Positions 47,426 through 58,639 of a DNA stretch of 64,000 nt are shown one piece after another. Each line of letters begins with the position of its first letter. Within the stretch, counting starts at the first letter, position 1. The stretch covers positions 13,028,118-13,092,117 of the forward strand of contig NW_004454193.1 in assembly GCF_000283155.1 (NCBI RefSeq), given 5' to 3'. Position numbers and translations under genes: made by a program. This stretch comes from Ceratotherium simum simum (taxonomy: Eukaryota > Chordata > Mammalia > Perissodactyla > Rhinocerotidae). The notes beneath the pieces were generated by a model. The model was given only the letters and a program-made list of their open reading frames with translations. It was not told where the DNA came from and did no database searches.

Positions 47426-47940
47426 TACAGATCTTTCTTGACTTATGACTTATATCCCAATAACCCCATCATAAGTTGAAAATATTGTGAAGTGAAAAAT
47501 GCATTTAATACACCTAACATACTGAACATCATAGCTTAGCCTAGCCTACCTTAAATGTGCTCAGAACACTTTTGCCTACTGCTGGGCAAAATCATCTAAC
47601 ACAATGCCTATTTTATAATAAAGTGTTGAATCTCCTATGTAATTTATTGAATACTGTACTGAAAGTGAAAAACAGGATGGTTGTATGGGTACAGAATGGT
47701 TGTAAGTGTATCAGTTGTTTACTCGCGTGGTTGTGTGGCTGACTGGGAGCTGCGGCTCACTGCTGCTGCCCAGCATCATGAGAGAGAGTACTACACAGCA
47801 TATCACTAGCCCAGGAAAAGATCAAAATTCAAAATTCGAAGTACAGTTTCTACTGAATGTGTATTGCTTTTGCACCATCGTAAAGTCGAAAAATCAGAAA
47901 AATAGTAAGTTGCACCATCATAAGTCAGGGACCACGTGTA
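47426..47940 (-). mobile_element. Tigger-like DNA transposon, copy B (inverted)
   Basis: Same family as the element at 45075, in opposite orientation and almost the same length (515 bp). Shared blocks include 'ctaacatactgaacatcata' and 'tcatgagagagagtactaca'. The terminus is better preserved here ('taagtcagggaccacgtgta'), with TA at both edges. Confidence 0.75.
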
Positions 47941-48459
47941 GTCAACAAAATGAAGAAGTATGATCTGACAAGGAAGGAGAGGTTATGGCTCTCTGGTGAC
48001 ATGTACTATGCAATTCTCAGCATCTTTTCCTTCCTTCAGGTGTGATTCTTTTTCTAGACTAGAAAATTAATACTCCTATCTCCCAAATTGAAATTTCTTC
48101 CCAAGGTGGCCTTACCAAAGAGTGCATTTTGAGTAAGAGAAACCATTTGCCATGTAACAGAATCTGTCTGGGAGAAGATGTCTCCTTCTCCCAGGAAGGA
48201 GAAGGGCAGCCCAGCAGGCAGGGAATGGCACCAGCTCTACTGGGGCTCACACTGACTACTGACACCCTGTAAGGCTCTGTTTGCTCAACTATCTAAGGAG
48301 ATTTCTTGGTTCTGCTCTTGTTGCTGAACTGACAGAAGGTAGAGTTTGAGTATTTAAAGTGATTTAATTGTTGGCTTTCTCATTTTATTGTATTGTGTGA
48401 GAAGTCCCTGCAGTGAGAATATGTGCAAGAGCAGAAGTGATTCTTTAGTTCTGTTATTT
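47941..48459. other. Unique sequence, nothing recognised
   Basis: No repeat or gene recognised. Confidence 0.4.
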
Positions 48460-48480
48460 AACAAGTATTTATATAGCACC

Positions 48481-49022
48481 TGTAGGGGAGGAAGAAATAT
48501 TCCTCTACCCTTCTAGGTTCTTCTGGCTGGTCTAAGAATTAAATTGACATGAGACAGAATAACAGGAGAAAATCAAACAAGTTTAATAACATGCATACAT
48601 GGGATAAACCCAGGAAAACTGAGCAACTCACCAAAATGGCTGAAGCCACCACCTTCAGCTAAAGACAAAGGAGGATGTTGGGGATAGTGATTTGGGACTT
48701 TAAAGGGGAGGAAAGCAATTCACATGGAGATAGAAAAGCAAATATTTGGTAAACAAATGTTTGCCATGCCTTGCAGAGACAATGGGACCTTGAGAGGACT
48801 TTGATCAAATGGGCCTTTTTAGGGTCCTCCCTGTCTACCCCACCTCGTTCATGTTATACTGTAGTTATCTATAGTATTAGCTCCTTCTTAGAACAGGCCT
48901 TCTATCTTAAATTCTTTTAGGCAGTTAGGGGAAAGATAAAAGTTTCTTCCTGAGTCTTTTGTTCTTAAAAATAATTAAGCCAAAGAGATATATTTTGGGG
49001 TAGCAAATTACGCTCTCCTATA
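48481..49022 (-). mobile_element. Solo LTR, recurrent family copy 3 (minus strand)
   Basis: On the plus strand it starts 'tgtaggggaggaagaaat' and ends 'cgctctcctata'. The antisense ATTAAA is at 48582-48587. It is 542 bp, close to copy 1. Flanks CACC and CATC fit a 4-bp duplication with one change. The insertion split an older MIR/L2-type sequence ('agtatttatatagcacc' on the left, 'attataccactatattagac' on the right). Confidence 0.8.
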
Positions 49023-49330
49023 CATCTATTATACCACTATATTAGACACTACGAATAGAGTAGTAAGTAGTAAAAACAAGTTCCCTATCCCTGTGGATCT
49101 TATATTAAGTGGAAAATAATCATGGCAATATAAATAATAAATGTAGATGCTGTTTATTGAGTATGTACCAGGAAGTGTGCTAAATGCTTTAGTTCCTGTA
49201 ATCTTATAACATCTTGTAAGTAGGTAAGATTCTTATCTTGATTTTACAATGTGTATCATGAGAAAGAGAGTCACATAGCCAAATGTGAAAATAGATACAA
49301 ACTTAGGTCTGTGATCCTAATCTGGCTCTA
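49023..49330 (+). repeat. MIR/L2-like repeats right of the LTR
   Basis: 49023-49110 continues the interrupted older repeat. A separate MIR follows from about 49150 ('tttattgagtatgtaccagg', 'aagtgtgctaaatgctttag'). Confidence 0.55.
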
Positions 49331-49344
49331 TTCTGTTTTGGATT

Positions 49345-49510
49345 ATGACCTGGATTTCAAAGACTTCCTCACTCCCCAGCTGTGTGACCTCAAACAAGTT
49401 ACTTCATTTCTCTGAATATCACCTCTGATTATCAGATTCTTCATTTGTGAAATGAGACTAAAAACATCTACCTTGCTGTGAAGTTGTGAGAATTAAATGA
49501 AATAAGAAAA
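49345..49510 (-). repeat. MIR SINE
   Basis: 'cagctgtgtgacctcaaaca', 'agttacttcatttctctgaa' and 'tgtgagaattaaatgaaata' are antisense MIR blocks with good conservation. Confidence 0.75.
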
Positions 49511-50629
49511 AGAAACATTCCTAGCTTAAAATTTGGCCAGCAATACATAAATGTCTGTTTTGTTTTCCCCAAACCTCCCCCACAATCTCCTTTTCCCTAA
49601 CTTTCTCTGTAAAATAGGCAAAAGGTAAATTACTGAAACACACAGTCATCACATCATCTGAAATAAGGAATTCAGCCAGGCAGGTTTGTGAGGCTAACAC
49701 AGGACCCTCTGTGATAGCCTTCCTGAATGTAGAAGATGCATTGAGGAAGGGAGCTGGCTTCCTCCTTATCTTGGTACAGTTGACTAGAGAACCTGGCCAC
49801 AGATAAAGGAAGTAGAAGCCACATGTGTCTCCAGAGTTTAGATGAGAGTTATCCCAAATCTGTGTCCCCTGACAAGCCAAGCTTCTATAATTAGGCAGTT
49901 CCTAAAAAGCCTATTGAATCCAAACATACCAAGGACATAAAGCAAGGACTCTCTTTTAACCACAAATACCCTGATTTCTAGCACTGTTTCCACAGGAAGA
50001 TATGATGAGTACCATTTTGGAAGGTTGAGAACTCCTCTTCATTTGGCAGTGGTGAGTTCCTCAGTGGTGATATCTGGAAATAAGGCCTCTTCAAGGAGAA
50101 AAAGTGGTAGCATTGGTATGCCCCTCCAGGAATTTTATCATAAGTCTGCTTCTCTCATCCCTAATCTCCAGAAGATGCTTTTCTGATGTAGATGTTAAAG
50201 TGGGTCTCCAATTTAAGTGGGTACAAAAATAATTTGTATGAACAATCTCTGTTCTTGGGGCTTAGTTTTGAGTCAGTAGTTCTTGGTTATAATCTCAAGT
50301 GTCTTTTTTTTAAAGCAAACTCTCATATAATACTCTTGTGGTCAGTGTAGAGACATTTTTTGAGATATACAGTACTAAAGACTTAGGAGAAAGTGCACTA
50401 TTAATTATTCATTCATTAAATAAGTTTAAGAGTGTGTTTGAAATGTAACCTTGATTCCCAGGATAACACTTGAAGTCTGCATTACTCATCTGTAATTTGG
50501 TGTGCATCAAAGAATCTGCTAGTGAGTTTAGAAAAAGTGAAAGAAAGTTTAAATTTAGGACTCAAGGCAAGAAACTTGAAAAAGGAAAGATAAGGCTAGT
50601 GGCTAGAGTGTTTAGCAGGGGTTAGTAAA
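49511..50629. other. Unique sequence, nothing recognised
   Basis: A 119-codon minus-strand frame (49521-49880) covers much of the left part. It has no recognised domain, no homopolymer or repeat that explains it, and no visible exon context, so I leave it uncalled. Confidence 0.35.
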
Positions 50630-50830
50630 CTAACATTTATTTAGTACTAAGCACTTGATGATTTTTTTTTCTCATTTAATTCTCACAGTAAAGCAAAGAG
50701 ATAAGCATCATTAGCATCCATTTTACATTTAAGCAAACTGAGGCTCAAAGAGGATATGGAACTTGCTCCAAGTGACATAGGTGGTAACCATGTAGCAAGT
50801 TAAGATTCAAGGCTCTTTTTTCCACTGACA
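50630..50830 (+). repeat. MIR SINE, nearly full length
   Basis: 'aaactaacatttatttagta', 'catttaattctcacagtaaa', 'ccattttacatttaagcaaa' and 'ctgaggctcaaagagga' follow MIR closely. Confidence 0.8.
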
Positions 50831-52044
50831 ATTTAGCAAAAGTACAATTTTGCATAGAGGGCTGGTGCTGTTTATATATTCTCTAGCCTTGGCTTACTGC
50901 ATTGTATCTCAAACTCTTTAAATATTATTTTACTTAGAAAGTGAAGCATAGTGTCTTTTACTCAGTAGGCAATCAATAACTATGAGTTATAGTAATGTTT
51001 CTGAATGTGGTTGAATAGAATCCTACTTCATCATTCATCCTTAACCTTAGAGAGATCCAGTTCTTTGGTTTTAATGGTTTATATACTTGAGGACAAAAGA
51101 CTTACTTTGCTTAGGGAAGGAGTCGGGAGGGAAAATGGAAAGGAGGAAGGCAGAGGAGAGAGAAGAACTTTGGAAACGAGGAAACTTTAGCCTAATATGG
51201 TCTAAGCCTAGGCATATAATTAGATGTTCAAGTCAAATTCTAAATTATCCTACTGGGTATTTCCCTGGAATGACCGGATAAGTAACTGGGCAGGATTTGT
51301 GATGAAGTTTAGTATTTATTTGAGTATTGTTGTCCTATGGCAATAATAGGACAAGAGAGGAAAATAAGTAAAACACTCTGAGTTTGTAGAAAGCAAAATG
51401 CACTTGACATATATTTTCAAATATAATGTGTTTTGTAAATTTTAGCATTAGCTTGTGTTATCTTGCATTAAATGGTGGCATTTGATAATGTTTCTTTTCT
51501 ATTATCTTTTCTCCCTCCCTTCCTTCCTTCCTTCCTTTCTTCCTATATTAATGTTCTTTTCTGGAAAATTGCACATCAGTGGCCCTTTTACTGATTTATT
51601 TTTCAAATTTCTATGTGTCCAAGAAACACAAAAGTTCTTAGAACTACTGCCAGACCTGCTGATTTAGTTGAATAATCTATCCAACTCACTGTCCAGTCTT
51701 GATGACCAACTGGTTGTATGAACTTACCCTTGTCAGTTAACTAACTCAAAATCAAAGACATAACATTACTTTCGTCGGTAGAAGCTGTATTCTCGTGAGA
51801 GACTGGAGAGTCAAATATAGCATTATTTTTAAAGATATGCTAACAATTTAGCCAAATTTCAGGGGCAAAAGGAAACATTGATGTCAAATGTACATATTGA
51901 CTTTAAAACAAAGAGTAATTATAGAGACATTAAAACGTAAAGTCTTCTGAGTTTTAGATTTGAGAAAATGTTAAAATTGAACCCACAGAGTTGTTGTGAG
52001 ATAGCTATTACTTTTAATCTTAAATTTTTTAGGTTTTTACAAAT
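50831..52044. other. Unique sequence with a short (CCTT)n tract
   Basis: Apart from the CCTT repeat at about 51511-51543 nothing is recognised. Confidence 0.45.
51511..51543. repeat. (CCTT)n microsatellite
   Basis: A short pyrimidine tetranucleotide run ('ccttccttccttccttcctt' core). Confidence 0.9.
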
Positions 52045-52215
52045 ACTATTACTTATTGAATATTTAGTGCTAGGTATGTGCTAAGAGCATTAAAGAGTTG
52101 TAGCATTTAATTCTCACAAAAAATATAAACTATCAATAATATTATATCAAGTTCTACTAAGTGGCAGATCTACTAGAGTGGCAGATTTACAGCAAAATGT
52201 GATGTCAAGATCCAT
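52045..52215 (+). repeat. MIR SINE
   Basis: 'tacttattgaatatttagtg', 'gtatgtgctaagagcattaa' and 'catttaattctcacaaaa' follow the MIR 5' and central blocks. Confidence 0.7.
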
Positions 52216-53279
52216 GATCTTTTCTGTTATGTTATAAAAATTCAACAAACATTGTGACTACTAAATAGCTGGGCTCTCCCTCAGGCCTCTGGAAGGGCCC
52301 GTGCAAGGAAAGGCCCATGATGCATAATTTCACAGTAAAATCTCTTTTTGTCTCTAAAATGGTTGATGGAGGGACTCATTGTGCACTAGATCCAACTCTT
52401 GATTGGGACTAAACTCTAAGCTCCAACTTAAGTGACACATTCAGTCCAACAGGGGAGATGAGGAGACACGCTGCTGTTGACTGTAACGTCACCAATGGCT
52501 GCCATACCCTTGGAGTAGTCAGGATGGAGTAGAGTATAATTTATAATGCAAAACACAGCAAAAACAATCAGAGGCAGACCAGATTATCACCAGCCTGCTC
52601 TGTGTGACATGAGAACATGTGGAGGAAGGAAGTCTTCATAATTATGAATAGCGGCTATATTACCATAACTACATTATTCATGGCTTCAAAAGGAAAGGCT
52701 GTCTTGAAATTCCATGCCACTGATTTTTTTTTTCATTTTTAACAGCAATAATTTCTCTAGCTCATTGTTTTACCACTCAACAAAGCTTCAAAATATCAGG
52801 ACGGGTTGGGGGGGTTCTTTTTTAAATTTCTAAATATAACACTTTGGTTTGTTCATAAACTACAGGTATAATGAAAAGAGGCTTTAGAGAGAGGATCTAG
52901 GCAGAGTGGGAGGGACTATCAGGCAATTAGTATCTTGAGTCCACTGCAAGGTGAGGAAATGAGCTGCTGATTGCTGCTCTCAAGTACTCTCTCACCCCCT
53001 GGGTGCCAGGGCAAGAATGGGTCAGCAGAAATTCTGTCTGTCAACAAGATTTTACCTCATTACTGTCTGGATTGTAGTTTCAACTTCTTGCCTTTAAAAT
53101 AATTTAGAGAAAGTAGTCCCTCAAAGGCCTTCATTTTTTTTTGACAAGAGCAAAAAGAAACACACACACACACACACAAACACCATTTAATAAAAAAAAA
53201 AAGAAAAAGAAAAGAAAAATGGAAAAGAGATATTCCCCTCCTCTCCTGAAGTTTAATCTGCAGCACACAATTTATGAGC
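52216..53279. other. Unique sequence with simple repeats at the right
   Basis: A (CA)n run lies at 53161-53179 and an A/AAAG-rich tract at about 53191-53220. The rest is unrecognised. Confidence 0.45.
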
Positions 53280-53480
53280 ATTATTTCTTTTCATTCTAAA
53301 TACAGCAATGGCAACAATTGTATGAAGTAGGCATTATTATGCCCTTAAAAATAAAGCGGAGTATCTACAGAATTCCTAGTGTTGCCTAAGGTCAGAGGCT
53401 TAAAAAAAAAAAAAAAGGTTGGTGAGCTGAAATTCAATCCCAGGGCAGAAAGACAGGAGCTCTTACTTCAGGCTTTTTCG
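53280..53480 (+). repeat. MIR SINE with internal poly-A
   Basis: 'tatgaagtaggcattattat', 'tgcctaaggtcagaggctta' and 'ctgaaattcaatcccagggc' follow MIR. An A15-like run has grown at 53403-53417. Confidence 0.6.
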
Positions 53481-53529
53481 TCAGAAGGCCTTGTGAAAAG
53501 TCAAATGTTTTATTAAGAAATTCCCGGGA

Positions 53530-53720
53530 AGACAGTCTCTCCTTACTAGCTATGCATCCGGGAGAAGTTATTTTATCTATGTAAATCTCATGTACAATAC
53601 AAGTAGATATAAACTAACATCAACCTGTAGCAGTGTTGATTGGACTACATAAGGTGATGCCTGTGAAATAGTTCCTATGGGACCCAGCCCAGAGGAAATG
53701 CTCAGTGAGTTATTATTTAT
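53530..53720 (-). repeat. MIR SINE
   Basis: 'ttactagctatgcatccggg', 'gtgatgcctgtgaaatagtt' and 'aggaaatgctcagtgagtta' are antisense MIR blocks. Confidence 0.6.
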
Positions 53721-53746
53721 GATCACAAAGATGATGAAGGATACAA

Positions 53747-53773
53747 CATATATACACATACATATACACACAT

Positions 53774-53806
<33 letters not shown>

Positions 53807-53822
53807 CACACACACATATATA
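53747..53822. repeat. (CA/TA)n compound microsatellite
   Basis: ACATA-type units pass into (CA)n, then (TA)n, then (CA)n and TATA. It directly abuts the LTR at 53828. Confidence 0.9.
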
Positions 53823-53827
53823 GGTAG

Positions 53828-54192
53828 TGTTGAAAGATAAACAGGCATATTACAAATTTTAAGAGTTTATTTGAACAAACATTAATTTAAATTGGGCACT
53901 GCCAAATCAGAAGTGGTTAGGGGTGCTCCACCGGCAGGAACTAAGGGAAAGTCATTATGGAGCAGACCTGGAAACAAACCAAGGGAATTATTTGACTGTC
54001 TATAGGTTAAGCAGTTGCTTTATTTGGGAATGTCTAGTTGGCTGTTTGTGATTGGTTTTTCTTAAGTTTCGATTTCTTAACCTTGAGGCATTTGCATGAA
54101 TTGACTCTGTCTTAATTTTGGTTTGCTTACATAGGATGCCAAGGCGTTAGAGCCTTCTCAGTCTAATGGCCTCCTCATTTAATTACTTTATA
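53828..54192 (-). mobile_element. Short solo LTR, copy 2 of a pair (inverted)
   Basis: The plus strand shows the reverse of the 47022 copy: 'agataaacaggcatatt' at the start, 'gaagtggttaggggtgctcc', 'ttcttaaccttgaggcattt' and 'cagtctaatggcctcctca' near the end. The right edge lies in AT-rich sequence and is approximate. Confidence 0.7.
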
Positions 54193-54360
54193 TAGATAGA
54201 TGGATGTAGATGCTGATATAGATATACATACATACACAAACATTTACATACGTATATACACACATACACACACACATTTGGTTTTACCCTTGAAATGTTT
54301 GCTAATTTTCTTTTTGTGTTGATGTTTAACACATAGGTAGTTAGAACAGAGGCATGCGAC

Positions 54361-54395
<35 letters not shown>

Positions 54396-54445
54396 TAGAT
54401 AGATAGATTAGGTAGATAGAGGGTAGATGGATAGATAGATAGCTA
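54193..54445. repeat. Cluster of (GATA)n, (TACA)n and (ACAG)n microsatellites
   Basis: Includes a TACATACA/CACATACA stretch at about 54225-54276 and a strong (ACAG)n-(ATAG)n array at 54358-54443. About 80 bp of unique sequence separates the two. Confidence 0.9.
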
Positions 54446-55584
54446 AGACTACATTATAAATAGTGGTATATACTTCCATCAGAAGACTCATAATGTATAT
54501 TTGTCTCTGTTTTGTGATATTGGCAACCATTCATCCTCTTTGCCTAGGTCTGTTATTATAACAGGTTCAACTCAATTTATGACCAAGACTAATGCTTAGC
54601 TTAGAGAAGAGAAGTTTTGGAAAGATATAGTCTTGGATAGACAACTTCACATAATCTTGGGATGGTGACCAAACAGAAATTAGTCCACTCATAAACCACA
54701 AAACAGTTCCCATTGTTTGAAACATCTGGAACAATTTCCACTGGGCTGATTGCTACTGTCTTGCATATTAGGATACCTGGGCAGGTATAAATAAAACAGC
54801 CATATTTCTTGCAACTTAATGATTTACATCTCAACATTGGGCAAAATAGTCAGTATCATAAAATCAGGGTTTTTATATATTCTAAGCTTACCAAGAAATT
54901 TCTCATCATCCATAAAATTCCTTTTTGAAAGGATAAAAATGTTCATCTTTCTTATATATAATGTTAGAGCTTATTCTTTCTAATTAAAAAAATGAGAAGC
55001 ATGGATACTGTAAAAACATAGAAAATACTGGTAAGCTAATAATAATAATTCCAAAATCTCATCCACTCTGAGATAACTGTAGTTAATCAGTTTCCTTCCT
55101 GATATTTTCCATGCAAATAAATAAATATAGAGATAAAAATAAATTTAAACTTTTTATATAAAAGGTAAAAAGACACTATATCTTTGACCTTTCAACAAAA
55201 GAGACCACCAGCCCCTCTCTGAAGAGGTAGACTTAGAACTTCACCCCAGAGCATATCTTGAGGGTCCTACTACTTGTGTAGATTTAGGCCAGGCAGACCT
55301 CTGCCTTAGAGAAAGTGTACAAAGGAAATCTTTGTTTGTGTTATCAAAGGCCAGGCCTCCCCCTTTTTGGCACATTGAAATCTGAGAAGAGAAAACAATT
55401 TGCATAAGAAGTGCAGAGGTTTTGTCTGTTTTTTTTCAGGGAGGTGGACCGCAAATCTCTACCCTTCTCCCAGGTAAGGACATATATCGAGGAAGACAAG
55501 TTTAATCCCCAACAAGCTCCAATAGCAGGTAAAGGCCTCCTGAAACGGTCACCTTGAGTACAGAGAACGGGGTTGGCTTCACAG
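54446..55584. other. Unique sequence, nothing recognised
   Basis: No repeat family, RNA or coding motif is recognised. Confidence 0.4.
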
Positions 55585-55735
55585 ACATATGACCTGTGCA
55601 GCCACACAGGGCCTGCTCTCTTAAGGGACCCATGCTTGCTTTAATGCTCTGCTGTTGTCCTCTTAAAATTCTTAATAATTTCTAAGCAAGAACTCTGCCT
55701 TTTTATTTTACACGAGGGCTTGCAAATTACTTGGA
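55585..55735. repeat. Old interspersed repeat fragment, family not assigned
   Basis: 'cacacagggcctgctctctt', 'tgctttaatgctctgctgtt' and 'aattcttaataatttctaag' look like a repeat I have seen many times in mammalian DNA. I cannot name its family with confidence. Confidence 0.35.
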
Positions 55736-55870
55736 GAAAGATGGGACCAGTGGACTGGTGCCAGCAATGAGAGAGAGAGGGAGAGACAGGGACTGTGTTA
55801 TTCTGAGTCCATGAGTAGAAGATAGGAAAACTACTCTTTCTGCTGACAACTTGACCCCTTACAGGTGCCT

Positions 55871-55876
55871 CTGTGT

Positions 55877-55917
<41 letters not shown>
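55871..55917. repeat. (GT)n microsatellite
   Basis: About 23 GT units with one A interruption near the left end. Its antisense gives the (TH)n run inside the 149-codon frame at 55641-56090. Confidence 0.95.
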
Positions 55918-55918
<1 letters not shown>

Positions 55919-56679
55919 TGAAAGTATTGGTCTCTAACAGAAGTAAGGAGGTACCTACAAAGACATGGTACCACCTTGACTGAGAGTAACACATTGAGTT
56001 ATTGCCTTTTCTTGAAAAACTAAGGCGACAGAAGAGGCCATGTTTCGTTCTGGAACCTGGGTCACTTGGCCCAGTCAGTCTCGTCCACATTAAATAGTAG
56101 CAGATAGCTTATGCTATTTTCCAGACTTTCCTCTGCTTTTTCTTATGGATTTCTCTTAAGTCTAAAGCCCATCTCTCCTTTGCTGGACATCATAAAATTT
56201 CAAACCTTAAAACCTATTGTGACCATAACAAGTGGCCGTGGGCTCAGTAAAAATAGAGAAAAAAGAGAGAGAGACAGAGACAATCTTTGACTCTTTGGAA
56301 CATATTCTAGCATTCAGGATGCTTATGTCCATAGCCTGCACACTGAGATAAATGTGAGCAAGAATGGATTCCTCTCCTCCACACAGACAAGAATAACTAT
56401 ATAAGAATTCTTGAGAAATCACAAGAAGGGTTTAGAAACACGGGTAGGGCTATATTGGATTTCAATTATAATCTGAGGATGGATCCTGAGCTCTGCAGTG
56501 TAGATCTGCTGAGGACATATAATTTATATCCCAAACTTTCCAAACATTAATGAAGGAATCTCTACTACATAAATATAATCTATGTTAATAATGATAATAA
56601 CATTACTATATGCACTTGTTCTATAACATGGTAGAAAAAAAAAGAAACGACTTAAGAATTTATTGTGAATTTCTTTCCA
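55918..56679. other. Unique sequence, nothing recognised
   Basis: No repeat family or coding motif recognised. Confidence 0.4.
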
Positions 56680-56762
56680 TATCACTATAGACATATATCA
56701 CTATGTCTATATATATCTATATAGACCTATATATCACTTATATATCACATATCACTATAGAT
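56680..56762. repeat. AT-rich repeat with internal inverted copies
   Basis: 'tatcactatag' recurs three times, mixed with 'tctatatatat'-type segments. The unit pattern is imperfect. Confidence 0.75.
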
Positions 56763-56782
56763 TTATTTAAAAAATAAATCAT

Positions 56783-57098
56783 GGGGCCAGCCCAGTGGTG
56801 CAAGCGGTTAAGTGTGCTCGCTCTGCTGTGGCGGCCTGGGGTTCGCAGGTTCGGATCCCGGGCGTGCGCCGACGCACTGCTTGTCAAGCCATGCTGTGGC
56901 GGTGTCCCATATAAAGTAGAGGAAGATGGGCATGGATGTTAGCCCAGGGGCAGTCTTCCTCAGCAAAAAGAGGAGGAATGGCAACAGATGTTAGCTCAGG
57001 GCCAATCTTCCTCAGCAAAAAAAGAGGAGGATTGGCATTGGATGTTAGGTCAGGGCTGGTCTTCCTCACAAAGAAAATAAAAAAAGAAAAAAATAATA
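56783..57098 (+). mobile_element. ERE SINE, best-preserved copy
   Basis: Starts 'ggggccagcccagtggtgca' and keeps a clean B box GGTTCGGATCC (56848-56858). It contains 'gacgcactgcttgtcaagcc' and three successive tail modules ending in A-rich sequence. A 10-bp target duplication 'aataaatcat' sits at 56773-56782 and 57099-57108. The intact head suggests the youngest ERE here, and the internal RNA polymerase III promoter may still be readable. Confidence 0.97.
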
Positions 57099-57189
57099 AA
57101 TAAATCATACTTTTAAATAGCTACATAGTTTTCTGTGGTATAACTGTTATAATTGTTTCCTATTTTGACCAAGTACATTGTGTCTATTT

Positions 57190-57310
57190 TTCTCCATTCA
57201 GTCAACCAATATTTATTGAGCCCAAGACCCTGGCACGTTGAGGACAGAAATTGGAGAAACAAGACGCCCTTTCTGACTATAGAGTTTTCACGGTCATAAG
57301 TAGAAAACAC
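57190..57310 (+). repeat. MIR/L2-like fragment
   Basis: 'caaccaatatttattgagcc' and 'gaccctggcacgttgagg' resemble the 'atttattgagcacctactatg... aggcactg' opening shared by such elements. Confidence 0.5.
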
Positions 57311-58292
57311 AAAACTATATCACCATAAAACACTTGCAAGTGGTTATTGTTTTTGAGCCACTTAAATATAATAATAAAACACATTCTACATGTGTTATGG
57401 GTTAATGAAATTTAAACTGCTCAAGGGCATAATGACAGTACATTTTAAGGGAAACAGGTTTTCCCTATATAAATATGTTTTTAGTAACAGGACTCTATCT
57501 AATGAAGTAGATAATAGTAAGTTTTTGTCATTGTTCTAGACACTTAGATTACTTCATATTTTTCCTTACTGTGAAGAATTCTAAGTAAGAAAGCATAGGA
57601 TAAAGGTCACATTATTCCCATCTTCCTAGCAACCAAGGCAAAGAGGGAAACAGTAGCAGTCTTGTTCACTTAAAAAAAAATAAGTACAAGTGACAATTCC
57701 ATCAAGACTGAGGCGTTTTCCCCAGACTTGAATATTTAAAGAAACTGTGGGATGGCTCTGCATAAAAAAGAAAGTGTCATATACAAGTGATGTCTTTGGA
57801 AAAAGGTTCATTATGTTTGCTGAAAAGGTCAAGAAAATTTAAGTGCCTACTTTTTTCTAGTCTTGCCCAGATCATAGTGGTGTAAGGGCCATGAAATACT
57901 GGGCCAACAGTCCTCTCTAAAAGCAAATTATCAAAGATCCTGCAGTATTTGAATGCAGTCCCATGTTCTGTATCACAGAACTCTTTACAGATGAGCCTGG
58001 AGTTATGCTTTTAAAAGGCAGAGATAGCAAATGTGTGATGGTAGCCTCAGAATAGGCCTTGGCTAGGACATTGGATTTTGAGTCCTTGGTCAACAGCCTC
58101 ATAAACATAGAGTCTGTGCATCATATTCCTTGAGTTTCCATATAATACCATGGCAGGGCAGGCACTAAGCCCATATGAATGAAATGAGCCAGTAGAAAAC
58201 AAACAACAATAGGACTTTTCTCCCCTTTGTTATAATAACATTGTTTTTGAAGACACAATGTAGTTGGTATTTGTTGCATACAAAAGTTTCTT
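57311..58292. other. Unique sequence, nothing recognised
   Basis: Weak MIR-like similarity near 57515-57650; otherwise unrecognised. Confidence 0.4.
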
Positions 58293-58542
58293 TTTTTTTT
58301 TTGCTAAGGAAGATTTCCCCTGAGCTAACATCTGTTGCCAATCTTCCTCTTTTTTGTTTGCTTGAGGAAGATTAGCCCTGAGCTAACATCTATGCCAAAC
58401 TTTCTCCTCTTTATATGTGTGTTGCCATTGCAGCATGGCTGACAAGTGGTGTAGGTCCATGCCCAGGATCCGAACCTGTGAACCTGGGCCGCCAAAGTGG
58501 AGTGTGCCAAACTTAACCACTATGCCACAGGGCCAGCCCCAC
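58293..58542 (-). mobile_element. ERE SINE
   Basis: Poly-T, two 'ctgagctaacatct' modules, 'cagcatggctgacaagtggt' and 'ccacagggccagcccc'. The target duplication 'acaaa(a/g)gtttctt' (13 bp, one mismatch) is at 58280-58292 and 58543-58555. Confidence 0.95.
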
Positions 58543-58639
58543 ACAAAGGTTTCTTGAACGTATTTTCACTATCAGGAAAAATGAGCTGTTTATAGAGTAG
58601 GAAAATTCAGGAGACATCTTTGTATTACAAAACCCACTT

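Noticed and set aside
49521..49880. 119-codon minus-strand frame in unique sequence
   Set aside because: Not explained by a repeat, but composition and lack of any recognised motif or splice context do not support coding. A protein search and conservation test would settle it.
3819..55917. CRISPR-like or other spaced repeat arrays
   Set aside because: All short repeats seen are simple microsatellites or dispersed transposable elements; there are no regular repeats with unique spacers, and the sequence is mammalian.
55641..56090. Longest open frame in the window, 149 codons on the minus strand
   Set aside because: It runs through a (GT)n microsatellite that gives a Thr-His run and enters an old repeat fragment at its 3' end. 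No domain or signal is visible. Length is explained by the stop-free repeat.
56783..56860. tRNA gene
   Set aside because: The tRNA-like head with A and B boxes belongs to an ERE SINE; there is no cloverleaf with an acceptor stem, and the tail modules and target duplication identify the SINE.
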